From assembly GCA_002840015.1 (NCBI GenBank), contig PGZE01000003.1, forward strand, positions 1 through 36,449: DNA of 36,449 nt. Reading direction: 5' to 3'. Below, in pieces: positions 28,745 through 36,449 of the stretch. This DNA comes from Gammaproteobacteria bacterium HGW-Gammaproteobacteria-2 (GTDB lineage: Bacteria > Pseudomonadota > Gammaproteobacteria > Xanthomonadales > Xanthomonadaceae). Both the position numbers and the translations under genes were made by a program. The notes beneath the pieces are model-generated. The model saw nothing but the letters and a program-made list of their open reading frames with translations. It did not search any database and was not told the DNA's origin. Positions within the stretch are counted from its first letter, which is position 1, and every line of letters begins with the position of its first letter.

Positions 28745-29173
28745 TCAATCCTGCCTGTCTTTGCCATCTGGCAAACCACATACTGCACGCAGCAGGTCAT
28801 GCCAAGTGATAATCCCGACAACCTGATCCTTCTCATCGACCACGGGCAGGCACGATACGTTGGCTTCCAACATGCGGCGAGCGGCAACGCCGACCGTTTC
28901 ATCAGCAGTGGTGGTGACCGGCTTGCGGGTCATGATCTGATGGGCGTGGCGCTTCATCGTGGCGGTGTCAATCGCACGCTCGTTTGGGCTGTCCACGAAC
29001 GGGCTCAGCGCACGCAATACGTCGCGATCAGAGATGACGCCAAACAACTCGCCCTCGGCAACAACCAGCAGATGGTGAAACGCGTGGGTATCGAAGATAC
29101 GTTTGATCTGGGCGAGGTTGTCATCCAGACCGACAGTGATCGGTGTAGCGGTCAGAATTTCTGCGACACGCAT
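28745..29173 (-). CDS. CBS-pair domain protein
   Basis: A 142-residue protein made of two CBS repeats and little else. The first runs MRVAEILTATPITVGLDDNL to FGVISDRDVLRAL, and the second IMTRKPVTTTADETVGVAAR to VGIITWHDLLRAV. CBS pairs bind adenine nucleotides or AdoMet and usually regulate a partner; stand-alone pairs like this have no assigned partner and none is suggested by the neighbours. A 30-residue linker (SPNERAIDTATMKRHAHQ) resembles the common bacterial CBS-only form. The ATG at 29173 is preceded by GGGAGTAC on the reverse strand, an adequate ribosome binding site. Confidence 0.9.
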   Translation of the reverse strand: MRVAEILTATPITVGLDDNLAQIKRIFDTHAFHHLLVVAEGELFGVISDRDVLRALSPFVDSPNERAIDTATMKRHAHQIMTRKPVTTTADETVGVAARRMLEANVSCLPVVDEKDQVVGIITWHDLLRAVCGLPDGKDRQD

Positions 29174-29316
29174 CGTGTACTCCCGCGAGTAGTTACTGGC
29201 CGATTCTAACGATATATGTGCTAAACCGGGTTCGGTATGTTATATTGTTCCAATTGGTGCATGCAGGTGCCATTTCGCCGTAACTGTGGAAGAGCCGCCA
29301 AACGCTAGGAGGCGCC

Positions 29317-29769
29317 GTGTCCGTTGTACCGTCTGAATCGCCGTTGCCATCGCTCAGCCGTCGAGCAATGTTCGGTAATGCGGTGAGTTGCCGTGTCGCG
29401 ACGGATCGCGCCGGTGCATTTGCAGCGATGCTGTGTGCATTGCACTGCGCTTTTCTGCCATTCCTGTTTGCGTTTATTCCGGGGCTCAGTATCGGCTTAC
29501 TGGGTTCGTCGCTATTTGAGATGGCGTTTACCGTGGTGGCGTCGGCAGTGGCTATCGCCAGCCTGGCTTTGGGCTGGCGCAAGCACCGGCTGCTTGACGC
29601 CTGGCAGCGACTGGTTCCAGGGCTTGGATTGCTGTGGGTCGGTGCTTTTTTGCCATGGGCGCATGATCACGCGATTATCCATGCTTTGACGATGGCTTCG
29701 GGTGGCGGTTTGATCGCTGCGGCGCATTGGCGCAACCTTCACCTTACCCGTAAACATCTGGCCAATTGA
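29317..29769 (+). CDS. MerC-domain membrane protein
   Basis: A 150-residue inner-membrane protein with four hydrophobic segments. The MerC hallmark is CALHCAFLPFLFAF, where the two Cys in a CxxHC arrangement sit at the first helix. Later segments include LFEMAFTVVASAVAIASLAL and ALTMASGGGLIAAAHW, with His residues (HDHAIIH) between. MerC of mercury operons transports Hg2+, but many chromosomal homologues lie near metal-homeostasis genes and may handle zinc or copper; no mer genes are present here. The GTG start at 29317 has TAGGAGG at 29306-29312. The AT-rich GGTATGTTATATTGTTCC upstream (29232-29249) could be a metalloregulator site, which is weak. Confidence 0.85.
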   Translation: MSVVPSESPLPSLSRRAMFGNAVSCRVATDRAGAFAAMLCALHCAFLPFLFAFIPGLSIGLLGSSLFEMAFTVVASAVAIASLALGWRKHRLLDAWQRLVPGLGLLWVGAFLPWAHDHAIIHALTMASGGGLIAAAHWRNLHLTRKHLAN

Positions 29770-29855
29770 GCCGGATAGCACAACATCATGGTGTCTGCGC
29801 CAGAGCAGTGGTAACCTAGTCTGCTTATCGTAATCGCAACCATTCAGGAGCAGTC

Positions 29856-30047
29856 ATGGGCAGAGGGGACAAGAAGACCGCAAAGGGCAAGCGTTTTACC
29901 GGCAGCCACGGAAATGTTCGGCCGCAGACCAGCGCGGTGAGCAAGGCAGTGAGCGCCAAGGCCCCGGTCGTCGCGCGCAAAACTGCCGCCAAGGCGGCGA
30001 CCAAAGCGCCTGCCAAGGCAGCAAAGGCCGCCAAGAAGTCAGCCTGA
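29856..30047 (+). CDS. 30S ribosomal protein bTHX with Lys/Ala-rich extension
   Basis: A 63-residue basic protein. The first 23 residues, MGRGDKKTAKGKRFTGSHGN and on, match bTHX (Thermus Thx, MGKGDKKTRRGKI...GNxRP), a small protein that sits in a cavity at the top of the 30S head. The remaining 40 residues are a low-complexity tail of KAPAKAAKAAKK type, similar to histone-like C-termini. Classic bTHX is about 26 residues, so the tail more than doubles it and may bind rRNA or DNA. CAGGAG at 29846-29851 supports the ATG. A strong terminator follows. Confidence 0.85.
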   Translation: MGRGDKKTAKGKRFTGSHGNVRPQTSAVSKAVSAKAPVVARKTAAKAATKAPAKAAKAAKKSA

Positions 30048-30064
30048 ACCTGCTCACGGCGCAA

Positions 30065-30094
30065 GACAAAACCCCGCCCTGGCGGGGTTTTGTC
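30065..30094. terminator. Strong bidirectional terminator
   Basis: A 14-base stem, GACAAAACCCCGCC/GGCGGGGTTTTGTC, with a very short loop at 30079-30080 lies between the bTHX gene and the convergent hutI. The A- and T-runs inside the arms let it work on both strands. Confidence 0.88.
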
Positions 30095-30123
30095 GTTTCA
30101 TGGCTTGAAGAACGCGTCTAAAC

Positions 30124-31362
30124 TCATTCACCGGCACTGTTGCAGAACAATGGCTCGCCCGCACTGAACACTTGAAGTGCGCCCGCGCCACCCAGCCAGT
30201 AGCTCAGCGCTGCCGGGTGCGCGATATCCCACAGCGCCAAATCGGCGCGCAGGCCGGGTACGAGTCGGCCGCGATCGGCCAGCCCAAGGGCTTTGGCGGC
30301 GTTTGCGGTCGCACCGATGACCGCTTCCAGTGGTGTCAACCCAAACAGGGTGCAGGCCATCGTCATCGCCAAGCGCAGTGACAACATCGGCGATGTACCG
30401 GGGTTACAATCGGTGGCGACTGCCATCGCCACCGCGTGTTCGCGCAGTGCGGCGATAGGTGGTTTTTGCGTTTCACCCAGACAGTGGAAGGCCCCGGGCA
30501 ACAACACCGCGACCGAATCCGCGCGTGCCAATGCCTGCACGCCGTCGGCATTGCTGTATTCAATGTGATCCGCGGACAGACCGTCGAATGCTGCGACCAA
30601 CGCCGCACCGCCCAGATCAGAGAGCTGGTCGGCATGCAGCTTGATCGGCAAGCCAAGCGTGCGCGCGCGGGCAAATACGCGCCGCGTTTGCGCCGGGCTG
30701 AAGCCGATGCCTTCGCAGAACGCGTCCACGGCATCAGCCAGCCCTGAAGCGGCCACCGCTGGCAGCATTTCAGCGCACAGCATGTCGATGTAGGCGTCAG
30801 CGCGACCGTGATATTCCGGCGGCAGTGCGTGGGCACCGAGGAACGTGGTGCGCACGCTGATGCCGAGCGTATCAGCAATGCGTCTGGCCACCCGCAGCAT
30901 GCGCAGTTCGCTTTCCAGGTTCAGGCCATAACCGGATTTGATCTCCAGCGTGGCGACGCCATCGGCGAGCAGCGCGCGCGCGCGCGGCAGCGACTGCGCC
31001 AACAGTTCGTCTTCGTTGGCCGCGCGCGTCGCCCGCACGGTGGCATTGATGCCGCCACCCGCCTGCGCAATCTGTGCGTAGCTGGCGCCTTCAAGGCGCT
31101 GCTCGAACTCGGCAATCCGTTCGCCGGCGAACACCAAATGGGTGTGGCAGTCGATCAACGCCGGTGTGACCAGCGCACCGTTTGCGTGATGCACGCGGGT
31201 GCTGGTGGCAACCGCATCGGTCGGAAGTTGCTCGCGTGGGCCGACGAAGACCAATAGCCCATTGCGCCAGCCGATTGCGGCATCGGCGATCAGCCCCCAG
31301 CCGTGCCCTGTTGCCAGCGTCGAGGCGTGGCAATCGACAATCAATGCATCGAAGGCTTGCAC
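30124..31362 (-). CDS. hutI: Imidazolonepropionase
   Basis: HutI hydrolyses 4-imidazolone-5-propanoate to N-formimino-L-glutamate in histidine degradation. It is an amidohydrolase-fold enzyme with metal ligands in [15 protein letters not shown] (HxH), a second-site helix motif [19 protein letters not shown], and [19 protein letters not shown]. The late segment [20 protein letters not shown] carries the conserved Asp. The length of 412 residues is normal. The start is a GTG at 31362 with GGAG just upstream, so it is somewhat uncertain. The other hut genes (hutH, hutU, hutG) are not in the window. It follows fabI closely (18 bases) in the same direction. Confidence 0.94.
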   Translation of the reverse strand: MQAFDALIVDCHASTLATGHGWGLIADAAIGWRNGLLVFVGPREQLPTDAVATSTRVHHANGALVTPALIDCHTHLVFAGERIAEFEQRLEGASYAQIAQAGGGINATVRATRAANEDELLAQSLPRARALLADGVATLEIKSGYGLNLESELRMLRVARRIADTLGISVRTTFLGAHALPPEYHGRADAYIDMLCAEMLPAVAASGLADAVDAFCEGIGFSPAQTRRVFARARTLGLPIKLHADQLSDLGGAALVAAFDGLSADHIEYSNADGVQALARADSVAVLLPGAFHCLGETQKPPIAALREHAVAMAVATDCNPGTSPMLSLRLAMTMACTLFGLTPLEAVIGATANAAKALGLADRGRLVPGLRADLALWDIAHPAALSYWLGGAGALQVFSAGEPLFCNSAGE

Positions 31363-31380
31363 GTCTCCGGCCAGTGCGTG

Positions 31381-32169
31381 TCAGTCGCCCAAGCCAGCCA
31401 TACCCAGGATGTTGTAACCGGCATCGACATGGGTGATTTCGCCGGTGATACCGGCGGCCAGATCGGAACACAGGAACGCTGCTACATTGCCGACGTTTTC
31501 GATGCTGACATTGCGGCGCAGCGGTGCGTGTGCCTCGACATGGCTCAGCATCTTGCGCAGGTTGCCCACGCCAGAGGCGGCCAATGTCTTGATCGGTCCG
31601 GCAGATATGGCGTTGACGCGAGTCCCTTCCGGGCCGAGGTTCAGCGCCAGATAACGTACGCTCGATTCCAGCGCCGCCTTGGCTACACCCATTACATTGT
31701 AATGCGCCAGTGCGCGCTCGGCGCCGAGATAGGTGAGGGTGAGGATGCTGCCGGCGCGGTCTTTCATCATCGGTCGTGCGGCTTTGGCCAGTGCGGTGAG
31801 CGAGTACACTGAAATGTCGTTGGCGATGCGGAAGCTCTCGCGATCCAGCCCGTCGAGGTAATCGCCTTCCAGCACTTCGCGCGGTGCAAAACCGATCGAA
31901 TGCACCAGAATATCGAAGCCATCCCAGTGCTTGCCGAGCTCGGCAAAACAGGTGCCGATCTGCGCATCATCGGCAACATCCAGCGGAATCACGATGTTCG
32001 AGCCGTATTCGGCAGCGGCATTTTCCACCCGCGACTTGAGCTTGTCGTTCTGATAGGTGAATGCCAGTTGCGCACCCTCGCGGTGCATGGCGTCGGCGAT
32101 GCCGTTGGCGATCGAGCGCTGGCTGGCGATGCCGGTGATCAGTGCGCGTTTGCCGGTAAGAAAACCCAT
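31381..32169 (-). CDS. fabI: Enoyl-[acyl-carrier-protein] reductase (NADH)
   Basis: FabI reduces enoyl-ACP in each fatty-acid elongation cycle. It is a short-chain dehydrogenase-like protein: [20 protein letters not shown] carries the modified Rossmann Gly motif and the Gln/Arg typical of FabI, followed by [15 protein letters not shown]. The catalytic Tyr-x6-Lys is in [20 protein letters not shown], and the substrate loop [15 protein letters not shown] is classic. The ATG at 32169 has GGGAGG at the proper distance on the reverse strand and gives 262 residues, as in E. coli. The Gly at the triclosan-contact position is hard to assign without alignment. Confidence 0.96.
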   Translation of the reverse strand: MGFLTGKRALITGIASQRSIANGIADAMHREGAQLAFTYQNDKLKSRVENAAAEYGSNIVIPLDVADDAQIGTCFAELGKHWDGFDILVHSIGFAPREVLEGDYLDGLDRESFRIANDISVYSLTALAKAARPMMKDRAGSILTLTYLGAERALAHYNVMGVAKAALESSVRYLALNLGPEGTRVNAISAGPIKTLAASGVGNLRKMLSHVEAHAPLRRNVSIENVGNVAAFLCSDLAAGITGEITHVDAGYNILGMAGLGD

Positions 32170-32239
32170 TGTGCCTCCCAAGGCCATCAGTGCGGATGAA
32201 CAATGCGCTAGTGTAACTGCGCGCCGGCTCACGGCAAGT

Positions 32240-33007
32240 TCAAAATGTATCCTTCCACTGCCGCAACCAGGCAAATGCCTCGACGCGGTCTGTCGGCGCT
32301 GCGCCGTGATGCACAGTCAGCGCGGCAAGGATGGCGGGGTCGTCCACGCGCAGAAAAGGATTGCAGGCGCGTTCGCTCGCCAGGCTCACTGGAACGCTAG
32401 GCTGGTCGGCGGCGCGCAACGCGTCAACCTGGGCAATTCGTGCAGTCAGTTCTGCATTCAACGGATCCACTTCGCGTGCGAAGCGGCTATTGGCCTGGGT
32501 GTATTCATGCGCGCAGCAGACCGCTGTTTCGTCTGGCAACGCGGCCAGTTGCTCAAGTGATGTGAGCATTTGCGCTGGCGTACCTTCAAACAGGCGGCCA
32601 CAGCCCAGGCTGAACAGGGTGTCGCCGCAAAACAACCAGCCATTGCCGTGATAGGCAATATGCGAGCGGGTGTGGCCAGGCACGGCGTACACCGCAAAGT
32701 TCAAGCCGAGTGCGGGCAACGCGACCCGCTCACCATCGCTTACCCGTACCCCAATGCCATCGATACGCGCGTCCTGCGGTCCATAGCACATGGGTTGGTG
32801 GGTGGTGCGCAGTGCATTCAGGCCACCGATATGATCGGCATGATGATGGGTGATGAGGATGGCACGCAGGCTGCGCTTGCCCTCGGCCAGAAACGCCTCA
32901 ACCGCTGGCGCGCTACCCGGATCGACCACCACCGTGCTGCCATCGGCAGCGGTAACCGCCCAGATGTAGTTGTCGTTGAAGACGGGAATGGCGTGTAACC
33001 TCAGCAC
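32240..33007 (-). CDS. gloB: Hydroxyacylglutathione hydrolase (glyoxalase II)
   Basis: GloB hydrolyses S-lactoylglutathione to lactate and glutathione, the second step of methylglyoxal detoxification. It has the metallo-beta-lactamase fold: [17 protein letters not shown] at the start, the metal motif [51 protein letters not shown] and [14 protein letters not shown]. The C-terminal glutathione-binding helices follow with [17 protein letters not shown] chose the GTG at 33007 because it begins right at the first family strand and gives 255 residues (E. coli 251). It is divergent from the yafS-like gene, as in E. coli. Confidence 0.95.
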   Translation of the reverse strand: MLRLHAIPVFNDNYIWAVTAADGSTVVVDPGSAPAVEAFLAEGKRSLRAILITHHHADHIGGLNALRTTHQPMCYGPQDARIDGIGVRVSDGERVALPALGLNFAVYAVPGHTRSHIAYHGNGWLFCGDTLFSLGCGRLFEGTPAQMLTSLEQLAALPDETAVCCAHEYTQANSRFAREVDPLNAELTARIAQVDALRAADQPSVPVSLASERACNPFLRVDDPAILAALTVHHGAAPTDRVEAFAWLRQWKDTF

Positions 33008-33079
33008 GGGGACGCCTCGTTGGAAGTTGGTGAGTTGCGACAGATGACCTTGGCGCCGCTTTCGCGCACAATCCACACC

Positions 33080-33766
33080 ATGCCCGAGCTTCGCGCTGCC
33101 CGTCAAATGCCATGGGGCACTGATCGCCTGTTTGCCAGCACGCCCATCGTGGCGCTGCTGGCGCATGAGCAATTGCAGGCTGCGCCCGATATTAGCCGCG
33201 TCTTTGGCCATAGCGGATTGTTTGTGCGCCCGTGTGCGGATAGCCCGGCGCTGCTTCCCGGTGCGATGACGCAAGTGATGATGCAGCTTTATCGCTGTGC
33301 TGGAGGCATGTCCGGTGATGTGCGTTGCAGCGATGATGCATTGCCGATTGCAACTGCCTGCCTGTCGCTGGTTTACGCGCAGCACGTGCTGGAGTCCTCA
33401 CCGGCGGGCACGCAGTTGATGGGCGAGGTGGCGCGGGTGCTGGCACCTGAAGGTGTCGCGATTTTCGTCGTTTTCAATCCGCTCAGCCCTGTGCGCTTGC
33501 GTTGGTGCAATAGCGGATTGCGGGCGATAATGCCAAGTCAGGTGGCGCGGATGTTGGGCGAGCACGGCCTTGAAGTGCGCACGATACGGCCGTTGGGGTA
33601 TTGCTGGCGCGCGCCAGCCAGCTGTGATGTGGGAAGTGACATGAAGCGCAGTAGCCGTCTGGCCAGTTCGTATCTGGTGCTGGCACGAAAACGGGTGCAT
33701 GGCATGACGCCTTTGCGCGTCGCGGGGGCGAGGGTGGCTTGGAACAACGGCGTGGGAGCACAATGA
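33080..33766 (+). CDS. YafS-like class I methyltransferase-type protein, degenerate AdoMet site
   Basis: A 228-residue protein placed between gloB and rnhA, where E. coli has yafS. The second half keeps the methyltransferase pattern: [20 protein letters not shown], then [20 protein letters not shown] and a C-terminal strand pair. In most family members the first half holds the glycine-rich AdoMet loop (VLDLGCGxG); here the corresponding stretch, [19 protein letters not shown], has no such loop. It is either inactive or binds a different ligand. The ATG at 33080 is a choice among several in-frame starts (33044 is the main alternative). The stop overlaps the rnhA ATG, so translation is coupled. 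Confidence 0.75.
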   Translation: MPELRAARQMPWGTDRLFASTPIVALLAHEQLQAAPDISRVFGHSGLFVRPCADSPALLPGAMTQVMMQLYRCAGGMSGDVRCSDDALPIATACLSLVYAQHVLESSPAGTQLMGEVARVLAPEGVAIFVVFNPLSPVRLRWCNSGLRAIMPSQVARMLGEHGLEVRTIRPLGYCWRAPASCDVGSDMKRSSRLASSYLVLARKRVHGMTPLRVAGARVAWNNGVGAQ

Positions 33767-34221
33767 AACAGGTTGAAATTCATACCGATGGCGCATGCCT
33801 CGGCAATCCAGGGCCCGGCGGTTGGGGCGTGTTGCTGCGCTGCGATGGCCGCGAGCGCGAGTTGAGTGGCAATGAGCCAGACACCACCAACAACCGCATG
33901 GAGTTGATGGCGGCAATCATGGCATTGGAGGCGCTGAGCGAGCCATGCACCGTGGCGTTGCATACCGATTCGCAATATGTGCAGAAGGGCATCAGCGAGT
34001 GGTTGGCGGGTTGGCAACGGCGTGGTTGGAAGACCGCCGCTGGCGAGCCGGTAAAAAACAAGGACCTGTGGCAACGGCTCAGTGCTGCAGCCGCATCGCA
34101 CACGGTGCAGTGGCTGTGGGTGCGCGGCCATAACGGCCATCCGGAAAACGAGCGGGTGGACGAGCTGGCGCGTGCTGCAGCGGAGCAATTGCGGCCAGTA
34201 GCCAGGAGTGGTGCGCGATGA
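33763..34221 (+). CDS. rnhA: Ribonuclease HI
   Basis: RNase HI degrades the RNA strand of RNA-DNA hybrids. The four acidic catalytic residues are Asp9 ([17 protein letters not shown]), Glu47 ([14 protein letters not shown]), Asp69 ([13 protein letters not shown]) and Asp133 (NERVDELA), with His123 in [10 protein letters not shown]. The length of 152 residues matches E. coli (155). The basic handle region ([20 protein letters not shown]) is present. The ATG overlaps the stop of the yafS-like gene, and its own end overlaps dnaQ by four bases. It is next to dnaQ as in E. coli, although there the two genes are divergent, while here they run in the same direction. Confidence 0.97.
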   Translation: MKQVEIHTDGACLGNPGPGGWGVLLRCDGRERELSGNEPDTTNNRMELMAAIMALEALSEPCTVALHTDSQYVQKGISEWLAGWQRRGWKTAAGEPVKNKDLWQRLSAAAASHTVQWLWVRGHNGHPENERVDELARAAAEQLRPVARSGAR

Positions 34222-34931
34222 GGCAGGTCGTTCTGGATACCGAAACCACCGGCCTGGCCTGGGAGCGTGGCCATCGCATCATCGAAATTGGCTGTATCGA
34301 GCTGATCAAGCGACGCCCCACCGGACGTGAGTTTCAGCGCTATCTCAACCCGGATCGACTGATCGATGCCGGGGCCATGGAAGTGACAGGAATCAGCAAC
34401 GAATCGTTGCTCGACAAGCCACGATTTCATGAGATCGTCGATGAGTTTCTCGATTTCATCCGTGGCGCCGAGCTGATCATCCATAACGCCGCATTCGATG
34501 TTGGGTTTCTCGATAACGAGCTGAGTCTGGTCGGGCGCGAGCTGGGTCGGATCAGTGATTACGCTGAAGTGGTCGATTCGCTGCGCATGGCGCGCGAGCA
34601 GTACCCCGGGCAGCGCAACAGCCTTGACGCCCTGTGCAAACGCCTGGGGGTGGACAACGCGCATCGCACCCAACATGGCGCATTGCTCGATGCTGAATTG
34701 CTGGTTGAGGTCTACCTTGCATTGACCTCGGGGCAGGGGGATCTGGGTTTGAGCCTTGAATCCCCGTCGCAAAACCCGGGCAACACAGCAAGCGCAGTAA
34801 CAGTACGGCCGCGACGAATACTGCGTGCCAATGATGCCGAGTCCGCTCTGCATAACGAGCGATTGCGCAAGATCGAGGAAAAACAGGGTGCGTGTGTGTG
34901 GCTTGCCGACCCTACGCCAGCGCTTGATTAG
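34218..34931 (+). CDS. dnaQ: DNA polymerase III epsilon subunit (3'-5' proofreading exonuclease)
   Basis: DnaQ is the proofreading subunit of the replicative polymerase core. It is a DEDDh exonuclease: Asp7 and Glu9 in [20 protein letters not shown], Asp94 in [17 protein letters not shown], and His153/Asp158 in [14 protein letters not shown]. The catalytic core spans residues 1-180. The C-terminal part ([20 protein letters not shown]) carries the hydrophobic patch that binds the alpha subunit in the family. The 237 residues compare with 243 in E. coli. It shares an ATGA overlap with rnhA. Its stop overlaps by three bases with the convergent phosphatase gene. Confidence 0.96.
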   Translation: MRQVVLDTETTGLAWERGHRIIEIGCIELIKRRPTGREFQRYLNPDRLIDAGAMEVTGISNESLLDKPRFHEIVDEFLDFIRGAELIIHNAAFDVGFLDNELSLVGRELGRISDYAEVVDSLRMAREQYPGQRNSLDALCKRLGVDNAHRTQHGALLDAELLVEVYLALTSGQGDLGLSLESPSQNPGNTASAVTVRPRRILRANDAESALHNERLRKIEEKQGACVWLADPTPALD

Positions 34932-35629
34932 ACCTCGCGTGCCAGCACCACGGTAATGTTGTCGCTGCCGCCGCCACGCAGCGCGCAAAACACCAAATGT
35001 TCGACCAGTTCCTGCACTGATAAGGTCTCGCGTGCAAGAATCTGCGCGATGCGGCTATCGGAGACGTGCTCGGTCAGGCCATCGGTACACAGCAGCAGTT
35101 GCCGCCCCGAACACCACAGCCCGCTTGCCACCCCGATGCGCAAATGGTCTGGATCAGTCACCCCAAGCGCCTGCGTGACCACGTTACGGCGTGGGTGGCT
35201 GCGCGCCTGGTCGCTGGTGATGGCGCCTTGCGCCACCATTTCCTGCACCAGACTGTGATCCTGCGATATCTGACGCAATTGGCCATCCCACAGATACACA
35301 CGGCTATCCCCGATCCAGGCGACTTCGTATTGATTGCCGGTGGTGGCGGCCATGGCGATGGTGGTGCCCATCGGCAACGCGCTGCGACGCCCCTGCGAGT
35401 AAGCGGCTACGGTGTGCGCGGCATAGCGGATGGCATCGCTCAGGCTACTGCCGGCACGTGCCGATTCCATCGCTGCGTCGCGGGCCAACGCACTGGCAAC
35501 TTCACCGTACTCATGGCCGCCCATACCGTCCGCGACCAGCCACAGGCCTTTCTCCGCGTTGGCGTCATAGGTATCTTCATTGAGGTCGCGGCGAAGGCCG
35601 ACGTGGCTGAGGTGGCCAAACTCGATCAT
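34928..35629 (-). CDS. PP2C-family protein serine/threonine phosphatase
   Basis: A 233-residue soluble Mn/Mg-dependent phosphatase. The metal-binding motifs are HVGLRRDLNEDTY (Asp), LWLVADGMGGHEYGEVAS (DGMGG), ALPMGTTIAMAATTGN, VAWIGDSRVYLWD (GDSR), LLLCTDGLTEHVSD (TDGLT) and GGGSDNITVVLA (DN). This is the stand-alone bacterial PrpC/Stp1 type, commonly paired with a Hanks-type kinase or type VI secretion, neither of which is seen here. ATG 35629 is chosen as it starts the family domain. A longer reverse frame would extend through the tRNA and is not real. The 286 bases upstream (35630-35915) hold no other gene I can support. Confidence 0.92.
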   Translation of the reverse strand: MIEFGHLSHVGLRRDLNEDTYDANAEKGLWLVADGMGGHEYGEVASALARDAAMESARAGSSLSDAIRYAAHTVAAYSQGRRSALPMGTTIAMAATTGNQYEVAWIGDSRVYLWDGQLRQISQDHSLVQEMVAQGAITSDQARSHPRRNVVTQALGVTDPDHLRIGVASGLWCSGRQLLLCTDGLTEHVSDSRIAQILARETLSVQELVEHLVFCALRGGGSDNITVVLAREV

Positions 35630-35915
35630 GTTCAGACGGACTCGCCTTGTTGGGTTTTGTTGTGTGGGCGGCGTGTGCCGACCCGTCATGATGCCGTTGA
35701 CGGTGCAATTCCTGCAAGGCAGCGCCATTTGTTGCTCGCTGAGTACGGTAAAAAGCGTTATGAACACGCTCAAGACCGCCTCACAGAGTGACAACGTATT
35801 TTTTGGCTTGTCCCGGACGCCTTGCCCGCGTATCATTCCGCGCTCTGTGCTGTGCTCGGCTCGTTGATTGAGTTCGCCCGGCCGGAACAGGGTGGCAGCA
35901 CCCAATGCAGTTGCT

Positions 35916-36006
35916 GGAGAGGTGGCAGAGTGGTCGAATGCGCCGGATTCGAAATCCGGTTTACGTCTCCGACGTAACGAGGGTTCGAATCCCTCCCTCT
36001 CCGCCA
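35916..36006 (+). tRNA. tRNA-Ser (anticodon CGA)
   Basis: The acceptor stem GGAGAGG (35916-35922) pairs with CCTCTCC (35996-36002), followed by G and the encoded CCA. The anticodon arm is CCGGA-TTCGAAA-TCCGG, with anticodon CGA, which reads the UCG codon. A long variable arm (TACGTCTCC-GACGTAA region) and the T arm GAGGGTTCGAATCCCTC complete the type II tRNA. Total 91 bases. Its 3' end shows no obvious att duplication in this window. Confidence 0.96.
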
Positions 36007-36071
36007 GTTTATGAGCGCCGCCGCAAATCGTTGGATTTGGGTGGCGTTGTCGTTTTGGCAAGGTGGATTGC

Positions 36072-36449
36072 ATGCCCCAGATCATGGTGCCGGTGTCATT
36101 TGGCGAATTGCTCGACAAGATTGCGATTTTGCAGATCAAGGCCGAACGCATGCGCGACCCGGCCAAGCTGGCCAATGTGCAGCGTGAACTTGATGCCCTG
36201 TTGATCGTTTGGGCGGATCATCCCGCGAGCGGAAGTGATGTTGCCGCGTTGCGCGCAGCGCTCAAGACCGTGAATGAGCGACTCTGGGATATCGAGGATG
36301 CCATCCGCGAGCAGGAGCGTGCGCAGCAGTTCGAAGACGAGTTCATTCGGTTGGCGCGCGCGGTTTACATCGAAAACGACGAGCGTGCGCGGATCAAGCG
36401 TGAAATCAATCTGGCGCTGGGTTCATCATTCGTCGAAGAAAAGTCCTAC
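36072..36449 (+). CDS. DUF6165 family protein (partial, runs off the window)
   Basis: The first 126 residues are visible and no stop is reached. The opening MPQIMVPVSFGELLDKIAIL followed by QIKAERMRDPAKLANVQREL matches the small DUF6165 family, which has no assigned function and is often found near glycan or LPS genes. The rest is largely helical and charged (LWDIEDAIREQERAQQFEDE), coiled-coil-like. It starts 65 bases after the tRNA. As family members are about 120-140 residues, the stop should lie just beyond the window. Confidence 0.82.
   Translation, partial: MPQIMVPVSFGELLDKIAILQIKAERMRDPAKLANVQRELDALLIVWADHPASGSDVAALRAALKTVNERLWDIEDAIREQERAQQFEDEFIRLARAVYIENDERARIKREINLALGSSFVEEKSY

Noticed and set aside
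35916..36006. tRNA-Ser as a second island attachment site
   Set aside because: I found no duplicate of its 3' end within the window, and the genes on both sides are ordinary chromosomal ones.
35630..36175. Long N-terminal extension of the PP2C gene through the tRNA
   Set aside because: The extension includes the reverse translation of tRNA-Ser (the familiar REGFEPS-type artefact), and the family domain starts at 35629.

Overview
The window looks like chromosome from a gammaproteobacterium, most likely the Lysobacterales/Xanthomonadales group. This is inferred from GC-rich codon use and from familiar gene neighbourhoods: gloB/yafS-like/rnhA/dnaQ, bamD/rluD/pgeF and guaB-guaA. No marker gene settles the species.

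Positions 1-13301 are housekeeping. A TonB-dependent receptor is followed by xseA (reverse), then an operon of an atypical PilZ-like protein, ispG and a membrane-anchored FMN glutamate-synthase-like protein. A DUF1244 protein lies divergent from folD, and then come guaB and guaA. Two things are wrong with guaA. Its start codon abuts one arm of a palindromic intergenic repeat with no visible ribosome binding site, and the gene carries an apparent 34-nt internal deletion that shifts the frame.

Positions 13291-21833 form a genomic island of about 8.5 kb, bounded by a perfect 17-bp direct repeat (AGTGGGAGTGATGGGCG). The left copy is the 3' end of guaA and the right copy lies at 21817-21833, as expected for attL and attR of a tyrosine-recombinase island. 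Only a 40-residue integrase relic remains, so the island is probably stranded. The cargo is two defence-type operons. The first is an ABC-three-component system: a PD-(D/E)XK effector with an ABC-3C C-terminal region, a small middle component and a DUF2326-type ATPase. The second is a restriction-modification-like pair (PD-(D/E)XK nuclease and a large Zn-ribbon adenine-type methylase) followed by a HEPN/Abi_C abortive-infection gene and a small acidic protein. Both operons are preceded by nearly the same 17-bp motif (TATAAGCAYTGCGGYGT). This island is the most likely place for an undescribed system.

Positions 21834-36449 are chromosomal again: an exported protein, hslO, mtgA, a GT2 glycosyltransferase, bamD, rluD, pgeF, a CBS-pair protein, a MerC-family protein, ribosomal protein bTHX, hutI, fabI, gloB, a yafS-like gene, rnhA, dnaQ, a PP2C phosphatase, tRNA-Ser(CGA) and the start of a DUF6165 gene that runs off the end. 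The rnhA and dnaQ genes overlap by ATGA junctions with their upstream neighbours and are probably translationally coupled.

All calls come from reading the sequence and remembered family features. No database search was run.
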